Source of the DNA: Aplectana chamaeleonis
Taxonomy: Eukaryota > Nematoda > Chromadorea > Rhabditida > Cosmocercidae
Assembly (NCBI GenBank): GCA_029168955.1
Contig: JAPDOI010000154.1
Location: 62,001 to 126,000 of the forward strand
Direction of reading: 5' to 3'
Length of the DNA: 64,000 bases
Shown: positions 1 through 11,345 of the stretch, piece by piece
Layout: every line of letters begins with the position of its first letter
How positions within the stretch are numbered: the first letter of the stretch is position 1
Notes under the pieces: model-generated
Databases searched by the model: none
What the model was told of the DNA's origin: nothing
What the model saw: the letters and a program-made list of their open reading frames with translations, nothing else
Made by a program: the position numbers and the translations under genes

Positions 1-358
1 CCCCGCCGCCCCCGCAGTCCGCGCTCGTAGCGGGTTCCTCTCCCCTTCGTCCCGCGATCCACGTCCGTTCAGCGATATTTACTCAATCGACCCATCCGTT
101 GACATTCTCGTGCTCGTACCGTGATTGTACTGCGATCGTTACCACGTTTACCGCGCTATTACCGTGGTGCACCGGCGATCCGCGATGGTACCGTGGTCGT
201 TCCCCCATGTCCCGCGCTCTCATGCTGTGAAGATTTGTAAAGCCGCGCAACTCACGGCACGGGCTTTACCTTATATAGCTTCGTGTTGATCCGACATGCA
301 ACACCTGTTTGGGTGAAACAACGGGAGGGCATGGATGATAGGATGCGGTACGGTCAGG
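1..358. other. Unassigned GC-rich DNA
   Basis: No open frame resembles a protein family I know, and no TIR pair or RNA gene was found. The stretch is GC-rich and leads into the diverged tandem repeat that follows. Confidence 0.4.
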
Positions 359-610
359 GGTCGAGGCTCGCCGAATCTCGCGATAGTTCCGAGCTCGGTT
401 CATTGCGGTTCCGCTATGTAACACCCCGAATACATTGAAGTATAGACGCGATACGCCCTCATGTTGAAAATGGTAGAATCTCGCATACGTTCCGCGACAG
501 CCCCGGGCTCGATTCTTTGCGATTCCGCGATGGAGCATGGCGAGAGCATCGATGAACTAACGCGATACGATCTCGGTTCGAGACTGGCAGAATCTAGATC
601 AATGTTTAGA
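359..610. repeat. Diverged tandem repeat, about 115-bp unit
   Basis: Two and a half imperfect units can be aligned by eye. Each carries GAATCTCGC, then a GTTCCG block, then a GGCTCGATTC-like block and GCGATTCCGC. The short frames across it are products of the repeat and not convincing genes. Confidence 0.5.
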
Positions 611-640
611 ATGTCAAAAAAGAAATGAAACGTTAACATG

Positions 641-2042
641 ACCTCCCGAACGCATTCTGCAAATATTAATGGAGAGAGTTTTTTAAATTTATTTAATCTA
701 TTTGGAAAAAAATAAGGAAAACGAATCGCTCATATTCTTGCATTTAGTCATCCACTCCGAAAAATCAAAAAGTTCTAAATCAGAAAAAATTGATTCGGGA
801 GGGTTATTTGGATTCAATACGCATTTTGAGTGTTCTAAAATACGATATTCAGCTTATCCTCTGTTTCTGAGGGAAATTTATTTTCATTCGTCGCGTGCGT
901 CTGCGCGCGTACGCTGCGTATCCTTCCCCCTTACTTTCTCGCTGTCTCCACCCTCGCTCCGCACAAGCGCGCGAGGGAACAGAATAAATTTGGCTCGGAA
1001 CCAGAGGATGCTTATCCGGTCGCTCTAATTTAGGCATCGATTCACAATGCTTAGCGGGTTGATTCTAGGATGAAATCGCATACAACGGAATTCAGAAGAT
1101 TAATGGGTGAAGTTGTGAGGGAAATTGTGACGGAATCAAAATTCTAAGCAGGGGAAAGTGTCTTAAGCTTAGGTATTTCATAATCAGGACTAGCTTAGAA
1201 AGGGGACAATTAAGGGTCACATTAATCCAAGCAAATTCAGTAGTGTGAGGTAATTCGGTGAATGTGTGGAAATCGCTGGATTCTTCTTTGAAAAATCGAT
1301 TAGCTAAAATGGGTGCGATAATCGATCAGCGAAGCGTGCGAAATACGTCGAGGTATCGATGTTTGCAGCTGCGTTTCTAAAATCGGTTTATAGAAAGCGC
1401 CCGGGGCTCAACCGTCTACGCTGGATGATGTACTATGACGTCATCAGCCGCCAGTTGCGCTCTGGGCGCTGTGTGAATCAATTTCGTCGGTAGGACCCGG
1501 AGCGCAACGTATGTGGCCTGCATCGCAATATATGTGGCCCGGAAATTGCCAAATTTGTCACCCTGCGCGCAACATGGACGCGGCTCCGGGTGCATTCGGG
1601 GTGGGCTCAGGGCCTGCTATCGTCTGAGCAAGGAGATTCTATCCGTGAACGATCGCGGGGGATTCTCTCAGAGTCCCCCCAATCTCCTCTCCCAACCCGC
1701 ACGCCGATTCTTCACCTCCACAAAAAAATTGGATTTCCTCACCGTCTATCTTCATCGGATAACCCTCATACTCAACCTATACCTAGAAATGACAAGTGAA
1801 AACTCAGTGATTTCCGGACAAACAGTTTTCCCCCAAAACAGACAAAGTGACGAACGCACGAAAAAGTTTTTCAAAATCTGCATGTGGTAGTATTTTCAAT
1901 GTGCGGTCTTCAATCGATCACGCTCACTGTCATTGAGAGTCGACACCTTATTTATAAATGCCCCTGCGTACTCCATTAGGCATCAGACAATGTTGTAAAG
2001 TCTGTCCGCTAGAATAAGTCGACGGAATTAACGATATGCGAT
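641..2042. other. Unassigned stretch
   Basis: I see no recognisable gene. The short frames lack family motifs. The composition shifts from AT-rich to GC-rich near 890-1000 and 1390-1680. Nothing supports an exon or a bounded mobile element. Confidence 0.35.
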
Positions 2043-2342
2043 CAGGGATGAGCGGAGTTCCGCGTTTCGCGTTCCGAGACCCACAGTTTCTCGCATTTTT
2101 GGCATTCCGCGTTCCGAAAACCGCAGAAAACGCCACGGAATGCAAAAATATTGGGTCGTCTGGGACCTAAGAAAACATTAGATGATTTCTGATTTTTTCC
2201 TCGTTTCGCGTTCCGAAAGCCGCATTTCCGCGTATTTTTAGGCGTTTCGAGCCCGGTTTCCGAAACCCGAGAAAAAATTTTTTGTTACGAAACACGAAAA
2301 CCGATTTCAGAAATTTTCACATTTTTATTCCGCTCATCCCTG
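2043..2342. mobile_element. hAT-like MITE, CAGGGATGAGCG family, copy 1
   Basis: The ends are CAGGGATGAGCGGA and its inverted copy TCCGCTCATCCCTG. The 8-bp flanks, TATGCGAT and GATGCAAT, match at 6 of 8 positions, as in an old insertion. The interior is made of GTTTCGCGTTCCG-like motifs in both orientations and has no coding capacity. A sister copy at 49549 has a perfect 8-bp duplication, which supports the hAT-like assignment. Confidence 0.75.
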
Positions 2343-2988
2343 GATGCAATCATTGGATCGGTTAGGAGAGTTTCGGCCGCGAGCGAAGATCTGCCGCCGT
2401 AGTCCGTCCATTCAGTATGCCACACCTCCACACTGATTTACGTTACAATACAAATTTTGTAGGCTAATTACTGAAACTCAATTCTGAGGTAATGTTGTCC
2501 GCAGTTCTTCTTGATATCAAGGTTCTCACTGGGTGAAATTCTCGTGGAGCACACTACGTGGATGAGGATCAACGCACACCACCAATTCATCTGAAAACAA
2601 GAAAAACTGTTTTTCAGGTCCGACTCACATAGTTAGCCGTGAGAAAAATAAATAAATAGATACCCGCCCAGATAAAAACTACAATACCCATGCTAACTTT
2701 TGCCAACACTGTGAAGTAGTGCAAACTTGACAAAAGAAAATCGTTTGCTGGTAATTTCAATAGATATGTAGGTGTCCTTCAACATTCCGTAAGCTCAGAC
2801 GATTTGGCAGTTCAAAGCAATTCGGTCTATAACGTAACATATACTTTTGCGCGACCAGTCCAAAAAAAAATTACAAGGAAATTTAAAAACGAGCAAAATC
2901 ACAATTTTAGCAGAAGGTGAATAATTAATCGAGCAAAATCTGTGCAAAAGATATCTGCTCCGAAATCTCGAATGTTTCCAAAATCATC
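2343..2988. other. Unassigned stretch
   Basis: AT-rich DNA without a recognisable gene or repeat boundary. It ends at the TTAA target of the next element. Confidence 0.35.
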
Positions 2989-2992
2989 TTAA

Positions 2993-3451
2993 AGGCATCG
3001 TACGCGCAGAAAACCGTATATGATTTTTCCATGTTTTAGTGTAGCTTGGCCTCTCTAGTGAACGAAAATGTCGAAGGGGCCCATGCAAAACCTTCATTTG
3101 TAAAGAAAAGTCAATCGGAACACATTGTGAATACGAATTTGAATTTCGCGCCAAAATCCTTTTTGAAGTTTTTCTGCTTTCGGAGGCCTCGTCACTGTCA
3201 TTTTCGGAGCTTTTCTGCGTGTGGAGTTCGTGCCGTAACAATTTTTCATGTTGTTTGACGATTGCAACAACATTCTAGGAAAAAGTGCTAGATGACTGGT
3301 GAGAATTGGTGGCGGATCTTCATCTTTGACGCCTTCCAACCTCATTGCCCAACGTTTTTGACGCGCCAAAGTTTACCAATGTGGTCTACCGGGCTCAATC
3401 ATGAAATTGAGCCTGAAAAATCAAAATTGATTTTCAGCGCGAACGATGCAT
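2993..3451. mobile_element. TTAA-flanked MITE, AGGCATCGT family, copy 1
   Basis: TTAA at 2989-2992 and 3452-3455 flanks ends AGGCATCGTACGCG and CGCGAACGATGCAT (inverted, one mismatch near the tip). A 458-bp copy lies at 8150-8607 in the opposite orientation. TTAA targets are typical of piggyBac and Kolobok elements. No transposase is encoded. Short frames in both strands match those of the other copy and are repeat-borne. Confidence 0.8.
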
Positions 3452-3455
3452 TTAA

Positions 3456-3999
3456 ACATCGAGTGCGCATTCATATCTTTACATCCTAATACATTTTAAT
3501 AGTCTGAGTTGAAAGGAGACAAACTACAGGCTTACCTGAGGCATCATGGGCATAAATATTCCAGCGCTATTCAAATGAGACGTCACAAGCTTGTGCACAT
3601 ACAAGAATGTAGGTTCTACAGTGGAACACTTGCCTTTTGATTGAGGTGATCCTCGTCATGTTCTTGGTGGCATAATGCGTTGAACATAGGACTGAGGTAT
3701 GACTCATGAGTTGAAAATATAATACCATGACAGGTCAGCATTGTTATACATGAACGCTAAAGCTGAAAGTATGATTTATCAAATGTTGACTACCTCCTTC
3801 CAAAAAAGGTCATCGCCTGATGTGACGTTGGAAAAATGCGAGGAGCGAAATGCGTAACTGACAAAATAAACAGGCCTCGAGCCTAGTAGTTAGGGGCGCT
3901 TACAACTCCGCTGCCGAGCGGCCCGGTAAAGTGCAAATCTACACTGCGACGCATAAGTACAGCAACACCTTCGAAATCGGCATGTCATATGTTTAACCG
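3456..3999. other. Unassigned stretch
   Basis: Moderately AT-rich DNA. Around 3880-3950 there is a weakly tRNA-like patch (GAGCCTAGTAGTTAGG), too degenerate to call. Nothing else is recognised. Confidence 0.3.
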
Positions 4000-4520
4000 A
4001 GGTTTTGGATATTGGGGAGTGTTTCATTGTTTTCTGCTACGACGAAAACGATGGATCGAGTGGTGTGACCAGGGCCCTGTCAGCCGCTCAGAGAGTTGGG
4101 GGGGGGTACGATTCGACCACGATAGGCTTTCTAATCGGGTACCTAGTCGAGTCGAAAGGAACTTTCGCAGAAGCACGTGCTGCTCCGAGGAGCACGTGGC
4201 CTGTTCGATAGGACTACGTGGCGCTGGGGGCGGGCCCCCACCCCTTCGATGGGAGTGGGTCTCCCCCAACAAGGATACGGTTCAAGTCACGGCCCGCAGC
4301 AGGGGATCACCCCCACAGCAGACCGCGACAGGGACATCACCCTCGCCATGGTCGACAGCGAGGGACCTCCCCTCGCTGAGGACCGGGGGGAGACCCCTTA
4401 ACGGTTCAAGAATCGTCCAGAAAGTGACTCGTTGTCACCTTTCAGGAGCAGCCCCGAAAGGTGGATTCTCTCTCTGGGATCGGGCCCCTTATATACGTGC
4501 TGTGCGACTGATATGCGACG
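4000..4520. repeat. GC-rich module with near-palindrome and TATA-like box
   Basis: Purine-rich GC DNA contains the imperfect palindrome GTGACTCGTTGTCAC near 4422 and then CCTTATATACG near 4484. A similar arrangement recurs near 39.7, 35.5 and 41.3 kb. A 225-codon frame crosses it but has no recognisable domain and biased composition, so I do not call a gene. It may be an element-internal promoter. Confidence 0.4.
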
Positions 4521-4920
4521 GGTCAGTTCTGAGGCAATCGATCAACGTGTTCAATCATGGGCATTGTGGCTCGTTCGTCGTCCAAACTCATCGTAATCGA
4601 ATCGAAAACGTATCGTGGCCGAGTGAAACGGCTATGATTGGCGGCACATGCTTCTCACTTGGATGACGATTAGGCCACGTGGCGCACGGAAAGTACGTGG
4701 CCGTATCGTCCTCCAACCGCTTAGTAGACGAATCGAAAGCCTATTTTGGCCGAATAGGACCCCCGACTCTCTGAGCGGGTGCTAGTGGTCGGCGGCACCC
4801 GGCTGATTGCTGCGCTGATTTCCTCTATCAGCCCGTACTGCGTTGGACGATCAATGACAAGACAGCTCTCAGCATAGAGATTTGTGTTTTTGGTCAGTTG
4901 GGAATCGGATCTACCGGAGC

Positions 4921-4993
4921 GTGCGTGCTGTGGCCTAGTGGTAAAACTGGAGGGGTGAATGCAAACCCTCGAGGGTTCGAGTCCTATGAAGCT
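4921..4993 (+). other. tRNA-like sequence or SINE head
   Basis: The sequence has a tRNA A-box match (TGGCCTAGTGGT) and, about 45 bases later, an exact B-box (GGTTCGAGTCC). Between them is a GAGGG/CCCTC stem. The acceptor stem does not pair and the T stem has mismatches, so this is not a good functional tRNA. A tRNA-derived SINE head or tRNA pseudogene fits better. A weaker relative lies near 28388-28440. Confidence 0.45.
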
Positions 4994-5219
4994 CATAATG
5001 TTTGCATGTGACCTGTCATGTTCACACTTCATCAATGAATAAAAGAGAGTTACTAAAATGTGTGGGATGACCAGGTGGAGATAATGCGGACTGCAGAGCA
5101 GCCTCCTAACATTCACACCCAGACAGCACGGATCGATTTGCAGTAAACGGCGAGTCCTAATAAAGGAAAGCAATTTCCACTGGATTGACGAGGACACGCA
5201 CGACAGACTCTTGCACCAC

Positions 5220-5370
5220 TTGATACGATGATAATCGTGCTGGTACAGAGACAAATAGTGCCGGGACCGCGTGCTCCCAGCACGATTATGATCGTGTTGC
5301 GTGATGCAGCGACTGTTGTCCACAAATGCGAACCGGAATTTCGCTCTGGTAACGACAGTATGTATAAGCT
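5220..5370. repeat. Dispersed foldback repeat, CGTGCTGGGACC type
   Basis: ATAATCGTGCTGG and its inverted partner CCAGCACGATTAT surround GC-rich DNA ending in a CGAACCGGAATTTCGCTC-like segment. Related sequence occurs near 13.8, 15.7 and 34.2 kb. No gene. Confidence 0.5.
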
Positions 5371-5507
5371 CGTCATCACGAAAGCTCTGGAGCTCATCTC
5401 CTTCTTCCACTCCAATTGATAATAATTTTTAAGATTGGAAAATCTTCGCAATAACAGGCATCAAATTTAGGAAAACACTTTATTCATTTACATAAACAAT
5501 ACATTAA

Positions 5508-6480
5508 AGGCAGTGTTCACGATGATTTTCGTCCCCGAGTTTTTCACATAAACCAATGCGTTGCCCTCCAAGTATTACCAAACTTACGAAGAAACGGCGA
5601 TAAACGCATTAAAACGTCGTATTTCAGTGACATTATTTCAAAGCATGGACAAGTTGTCCGACTGGATGAACATGTTCGCGGTGGTTGTCACCAGTAAAAA
5701 ATTGAGCTAATCAAAAATGGAAGAATATTTCAGGCAAAACAGGATTAGTTAGGGCCCTAAGGAAAGAACGGAGCAATAGGTAGTAGAGATTTGCAGAAGA
5801 CGGGTCCACAAAACATTTCATTGTCGCAACAAACACTTCCTGTGATACTTAAAGGCACAAAACACCCAGAAAATTATTCTCCAGTTTTTATGCTGATCTT
5901 GATGAGAGTCAAACGCTGATCACAATGGTATCTCTGATTTCGTCTAAGACCCGCTATAAACAGAGTTATGGCTCCTTAAAGATGCCTATATTTTGAGAGC
6001 AGAAAAAATGGTGGACGAGTTGTCTCGGGCCTGTATTTCTCTTCATCCGCAATCGTTGCGTGAGAGAAAGGCAGGATAAGGAGATAGTTCGGTAATGGAC
6101 TGAAGAACGACGACTTGTTGGAATTCATCCATTCATCGAGCCGCTATTAGCTTCAGAAATCTGGTAAGGGGTGTGGCACGTGGTGGTGAGTGAAGGAGGT
6201 CGGGCCTGTGGTGGTCGCTTATATCTCGCTTATTTGGAGGAATTGAGATCTCGCTCTCGGCACGTGTTATACAGAAGGGGTCTACTACATAATCAGATAA
6301 AAATTACAAAAGTCATGTCTGAGGGTGTACTGTGCCTTTAAGAGGTGGGCTGATACTTGAGGATTTCGAGCACTTCTGGTGCGTTTTTCTCAGTTTCAAC
6401 GTCATTTTAGTTCTACCCGGGGGCCACTTAATCAATATAGCGAATAATCTCAAAATTGAAGATAATCGTGACCACTGCCT
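5508..6480. mobile_element. TTAA-flanked element, AGGCAGTGTTCAC family
   Basis: TTAA at 5504-5507 and 6481-6484 flanks ends AGGCAGTGTTCACGAT and ATCGTGACCACTGCCT. The 973-bp interior has no convincing reading frame and includes a second, inner CTGTGCCT-TTAA end near 6334, so a smaller copy may be nested. Non-autonomous. Confidence 0.7.
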
Positions 6481-6740
6481 TTAACAAACGCTGTATGACG
6501 GGAACAAATATTTTAATGACCAGCCGTCGTAGCCCAGAGCTCCGAATCACAGCAGAGAAATTCGTTTCCAGCAGCGATCTTAAACATGAAAGCTTCCAAG
6601 CTTTCGTAATCTGTGTCACTACTTAAATATGAAAATGCTAGATATACATATTTTCCTGTAGTGTTAGATCACAGTCAGGCGATTATAATGTTTAAAGGCA
6701 ACATACAGGTTTGCAAAAGTGGCTGATATAGCGACGTTAA

Positions 6741-7231
6741 AGGCAGTGTTCACGATAAAAGAAAACTCGTTTTAGCTTCCACTACGAATTGGTAGTGGAG
6801 GGGCACACTGTAACGTTGACGTTGAAAGAATGCATGAAAACGAGCCAGGAAGAGCCTCAAAAGAGCCAGAAGTGTTTACTTTGAGCGCAAGGCAAACTCT
6901 AAAAGCGCTATTCCCGCCCTCCGACGTGAGGAAATGAAAACTCGAGATCGTGAGATGAGCGATGGTTTCTGATCGAAAGCCCCGTTCTTCCCTTCATTCT
7001 CAACTTCTCTCTTTACTCAGGTCAGCTCGCATACATAGGCTGCAAAAGAAGGAAGTTACAAGCCTCGGACAACTCGTCCACCATGCTTCCCTAGCTCAAT
7101 TTTTGAGAGACCATAACTCCGTTCCCAGAAGGTCTTGTGCGATTCCAGAGACATCACTGGAATCAGCATGGGACCGCTTTCAAGATAGGTGGGAAAACAA
7201 AAAAAAACGATGTTTATTGTGAACACTGCCT
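6741..7231. mobile_element. TTAA-flanked MITE, AGGCAGTGTTCAC family
   Basis: TTAA at 6737-6740 and 7232-7235 flanks AGGCAGTGTTCACGAT and its inverted counterpart with one change. The internal sequence resembles the inverted copy at 9044-9532. An 86-codon frame inside is repeat-borne. Confidence 0.8.
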
Positions 7232-7235
7232 TTAA

Positions 7236-7589
7236 TGGAGTCATAAGGAAGGTTCAGTAGGGTTTTGACCAGAAACCCCCTTTATGTGTCACCTCATCGT
7301 GGTGAAGGGGTGAACATTGATGAACGAGATTCGTCTCGCGAAATGGCCGACGGCACAAATGGTCACGCATTTCGCCGTAGCATTAGTTTATCTAATGCGA
7401 GAACGGGCGGCTCCCAATAGCACCAGCTCTGTTTTCGGGAGTACTAAACCACAAACTTGCTCCTACATTCGCTGATAATATGGAACCGACCCGAATTCGG
7501 ATATGCTCTCCCACGACGCCCGGAGATGCCTGTACCGAGGACGGACGAGGATCATGACTGGGCGTTAGCGAAAAACTCCACACCCACCG
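7236..7589. other. Unassigned stretch
   Basis: No recognisable gene. It leads into the RTE fragment and could be retrotransposon 5' sequence, but I cannot show that. Confidence 0.3.
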
Positions 7590-7962
7590 CGGACAATGTC
7601 TGAACATATGCACATACAATTGCCAAACAGCTGCGTCCGACATGGACCTCAGAACTCTCCTTCATCAGTTCAGAAGAATCAAATACGACGTCGTCTGCTC
7701 GCAGGAAACGAAGGTCAAGGGACCCTACACGAGGAAGACTGATAAAGGAGAGCTGATAATAATGGGTTACTGCGAAGAATATTGGAGGAGTCGGCTTTCT
7801 CGTTCACCGAGGAGTTCAGCTCATCGTCCACTCTCACAGTTTTTGACCCCCCGTATAGCAATCCTGCGATTGGAGACCGAACACAAGGCCATTATCTTCG
7901 TCGTGAACTGTCATGCTCCTACCGATGTAGCCGAGGACGAGGAGAAGAATGGTTTGATGTAA
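7590..7962 (+). pseudogene. RTE-type LINE fragment, endonuclease N-terminus
   Basis: The start of an APE-like endonuclease of RTE retrotransposons is visible: a TYNCQT block, then DVVCSQETKVKG with the catalytic Glu of the QET motif, then VNCHAPTD. The frame shifts near 7785, between the second and third blocks. Only about 120 of the roughly 1,000 residues of a complete element are present and no reverse transcriptase follows. It is a dead fragment on the opposite strand from the copy at 10.3-12.6 kb. Confidence 0.8.
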
Positions 7963-8149
7963 TCTAACACGAGGAACAGAAGCGCCACGACAGGCTCCGA
8001 CAGGCCGCGGAAATCCAAATTTTAATATTCTTTATTTCGAGAGATCCTCAAGTTCACACGTGTGTTTTAAAAGCCTCTTGTTTTTGGAGGGTTATTGGCA
8101 GCAGAAAGGCGGAAGGAATTGTTGAATCGAAAAAGTTAAGAGGGCTCAA

Positions 8150-8607
8150 AGGCATCGTTCGCGCTGGAAATCAATTTTCATTTTTCAGGCTCAATTTCAT
8201 AAATCAGCCCGGTAGACTACACTGGTAAACTTTGGCGCGTCAAAAACGTTGTGCAATCAGGTTGGAAGGCGTCAAAGATGAAGATCCGCCACCAATTCTC
8301 ACCAGTCATCTAGCACTTTTTCCTAGAATGCTGGTGCGACCGCAAGACAACATGAAAAATAGTTACGGCTTGAACTCCACATGCAGAAAAACTCCGAAAA
8401 TGGCAGTGACGAGGCCTCCAAAAGCAGAAAAACTTCAAAAAAATTTTGGCGAGAAATTCAAATTCGTATTTACAATGTGTTCCGATTGACTTTTCTTTAC
8501 AAATGAAGGTTTTTCATGGGCCCCTTCGACACTTTCGTTCACTAGAGAGGCCAAGCTACACAAAAACATGAAAAAACAATATACGGTTTTCTGCGCGTAC
8601 GATGCCT
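8150..8607. mobile_element. TTAA-flanked MITE, AGGCATCGT family, copy 2 (inverted)
   Basis: A 458-bp inverted copy of 2993-3451, ending in ACGATGCCT followed by TTAA at 8608-8611. The left target reads TCAA, one change from TTAA. The two copies bracket about 5 kb. Confidence 0.8.
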
Positions 8608-8611
8608 TTAA

Positions 8612-9040
8612 GCTCATTTTGGAAACATTCGAGATTTCGGAGCAGATATCTTTTGCACAGACTTTGCTCGATTAATTATTCACCTTCTGCTAACCAATTT
8701 TGGCGTTAAAATTTCCGACATTTGTGTACTGCACAAAACTCACGGACAGACCTGAAAAAAAGAATTCCGCTGAATGCTCCAGGATTTTCGAACAAGTTTT
8801 TCTCCGAAACTTGAGTATTTTGAGTGGCCTCTTATATATCGTAACCTGGTGGGTCTACCTGCACAAAATTGTGAAAAAAACTATAGCGGTTTTTTGCCCT
8901 TACGCTGCCTTTAAGTGACCGGAGTCATTTTCAAGCCCTGAGGGAGCGTAGGTGCAGTTTCGGCTACAAAAACTACGTTTAGAATATGAGTGCTCCTCTC
9001 TGGATATTTACCCGAAACTTCATGGACAGAGGTGAAAGCC
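8612..9040. other. Remnant of a TTAA-family element
   Basis: A right end, ACGCTGCCT-TTAA, occurs near 8900 and the upstream sequence resembles the interior of the AGGCATCGT elements. No intact left end was found, so this is probably a truncated copy. Confidence 0.4.
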
Positions 9041-9043
9041 TAA

Positions 9044-9532
9044 AGGCAGTGTCCACGATAAAAAATCGTTTGTCTGTTTTTGAGCCTATCTTGAAAAGGG
9101 TTTCATGCTGATTCCAACAATGTCTCTAAAATCGTACACGAAATTCTGGTAACGAAGTTATGGTCCCTCAAAAATTGAGCCAATGAAACATGGTGGACGA
9201 GTTGTCCGAGGTTTGTAACTTCCGTCTTTTGCAGCCGATTTATACGAGCTGACCTGAGTAAAGAGGAAAGTCGAGAATGAAGAAAAAACGAGGGTAATAA
9301 TAGGAAGCCATAGCTCATCTCACGATTTCAAGCTTTCATTCGTTCACGTTGGTGGGCGGGAAATGCGCTTTTTGGGTTTGCCGTGCGTCCAAAGTGGCAA
9401 CTTCGAGCTCTTTTGGGCTCTTCCTGGCTCGTTTTCATGCGTTTTTTCGACGTTAACGTTACAGAGTGTCCCTCCACTACACTTTCCTAGTGGAATTTGA
9501 AACACTTTTTTTTTATCGTGAACACTGCGCGA
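9044..9532. mobile_element. TTAA-family MITE, AGGCAGTGTTCAC family, decayed ends
   Basis: The left end is AGGCAGTGTCCACGAT after CCTAA, and the right end is TTATCGTGAACACTGC followed by GCGAC instead of TTAA. Internal sequence matches 6741-7231 in reverse. The lost right target suggests truncation. Confidence 0.65.
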
Positions 9533-9849
9533 CACTAGGTGGGTCCCTTGAAAAAATGTTTAACTCCAGAATTTTGATTAAAGTTTACGAAAATTTTTCT
9601 GAAACCTTAGTAGGGCCGTTTGCGCTGCAGAAGTGTGCGGAAAAGTTGGTTCAGGACCCAATTCAGAATTTTCCCTAGGTCGTTTAAAACTGTTAGTGGA
9701 AACTAGTTTCTCGGCACACCTAATTTTATAGAATCGAGATTCAATTTTGAAAAGGGTGGCTGTCGCAAAGTCCTCCAAACACGCGCGTCGCTCTTCCCCC
9801 TTTTCCCCGCCTCTCTTGCGGCCGGGAAACATTACGGCCACCACCCCTG

Positions 9850-10126
9850 GGGCGGCATGCACGTACGCGGCGGGTTAGGTTGGGGTTAGGCAGGGTTTGG
9901 GGCGTCGGCGCGTTTCATGATTGCTGTGCGAGTGCTGGAGATAATTAATAGTTGGGTTCTCAACGGGGTTTCGGCTGCCCACCCTCCCAGGTAGGGTTTG
10001 CGAGGGAAAAATATTGCAGTGCTAGCCTAACCCCCTTTCAGCCCACGCGCCGCTATCATCAAATGCGCCAACGCTTCAAACCCTGCCTAACCCCAACCTA
10101 ACCCGCCGCGTACGTGCATGCCGCCC
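9850..10126. mobile_element. CTG-flanked foldback MITE, copy 1
   Basis: A 277-bp foldback whose arms begin GGGCGGCATGCACGTACG and contain GGTTAGGTTGGGGTTAGG. The trinucleotide CTG flanks both ends (9847-9849 and 10127-10129). The copy at 24384-24660 has the same length and also sits between CTG triplets. No coding capacity. Confidence 0.75.
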
Positions 10127-10372
10127 CTGGTGCGGCATGCACGTGAAGGAGTGATACGAAGGGGTCGGGGCAGGGTGTGGGTCTTCGGGGCGTTTGAGAA
10201 TGGCAGAGAAGGACTGGAGATCACTGAAAAATCGTTCCATCGTCAACCCACCCTATGTATTTAGGAGGGTGGGGCGGTCGAGACCCGGTTTAGACACCAT
10301 TGATTGATGATCTCAAGTCCTTGCGCTGACTCGACTTATTTGACTTAATCGGTTGGCTTTCGCCTGACGCGG

Positions 10373-11345
10373 TCATTCCCCATCTTCACCGAGGTGTGCC
10401 GTCCTAGTAGTCAGCCGTGTCCATTTTTCACCGTCTTCAGCCACAATTTGAACACATTCCATCCAGCTGTCACTATTCCATTTCTTGCGAAACGAAACAT
10501 CGCGCCTGAACTGTCTTTCGATGCCGAGTGACTTTAAATCCTCTTTAACCACATCCGTCCAGAACTTTCGCCTACGCCCAGGTGGCCGTTTCCAGACAGG
10601 ATTTGGAAGCAGTTTTAAAGCGTGTTGTACGAGACGATCCGGCGTTCTTCTTAGTATATGCCCGAGCAGTCGAAGTCGACTTTCCATTGCTGCTTGAGAT
10701 GGCGTTAGGAGATGCTGGCACCTCCCTCGTGTCAAGCGTTGATGTACTGCGTCGATTTCCTTGTAAAGGTCTTCGTTATGGCATACACGCGGCCAGAAAT
10801 ATCCAAGCAAACGCCTAAAAAGCTTCCTCTCCGTGCAATCCAACCGTTCCATCTGCGTCTTCGGTGCCGCACACGTCTCCGATCCGTACATCATGATAGG
10901 GCGAATAGCGGATAAGTAGACGCGCAACTTGACTTCCTTTGCGATGGGAGTAGACCACAAACACTCGGTTAGAGAATTAAATGCAGACGTAGCTTTCGCA
11001 CATCGTTGTCGAATATCCGCTGCATAACTACCATCGTTCTTCAGCAAACAGCCCAAATAACAGAAATCGTCCACCAGTTCGATACGTTATCCGTCCATAC
11101 AAACTCCCGTTGAAGGCCTCTGAGAGACCCACATCTGCTTGCATTTGTCGGGGCGAAGACGAAGTCCATAGGCTGCGGCATACTTCGAAACGAGGTTCAC
11201 AATCCTTTGCAGTTTTGCGTTGTTTTCAGCAAATAACACAATATCGTCGGCGTACTCCAGGTCGACAAGGGAGCGTCCTAATGGTGTTAGGATCACATCC
11301 GCAGGAAACTGTTCTGCAACTCTACGCATGATGTCATCAACGGCG
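10373..11345 (-). pseudogene. RTE-type LINE: reverse transcriptase C-terminal part
   Basis: Read on the minus strand, the remnant starts with FLFNFAVDDIM, then the catalytic YADDIV box, then the thumb region with YLGC and a GSETC block, and a C-terminal WTDVVKEDLK segment. An in-frame TAA separates the YADD part from the thumb part near 11087. Fingers and early palm are deleted. The 3' end is near 10334, where similarity to the copy at 63726 stops. Confidence 0.9.

Noticed and set aside
3989..4666. 225-codon plus-strand frame
   Set aside because: It crosses a GC-rich repeat module also present elsewhere, has skewed composition and no domain, and several frames are open there at once.
4721..5410. 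229-codon minus-strand frame
   Set aside because: It includes the tRNA-like patch and a dispersed foldback repeat, with no protein-family motif.
9868..10106. TTAGGTTGGGGTTAGG resembles telomere repeat
   Set aside because: It is part of the arms of the CTG foldback MITE, occurs in inverted pairs, and does not form a regular hexamer array.
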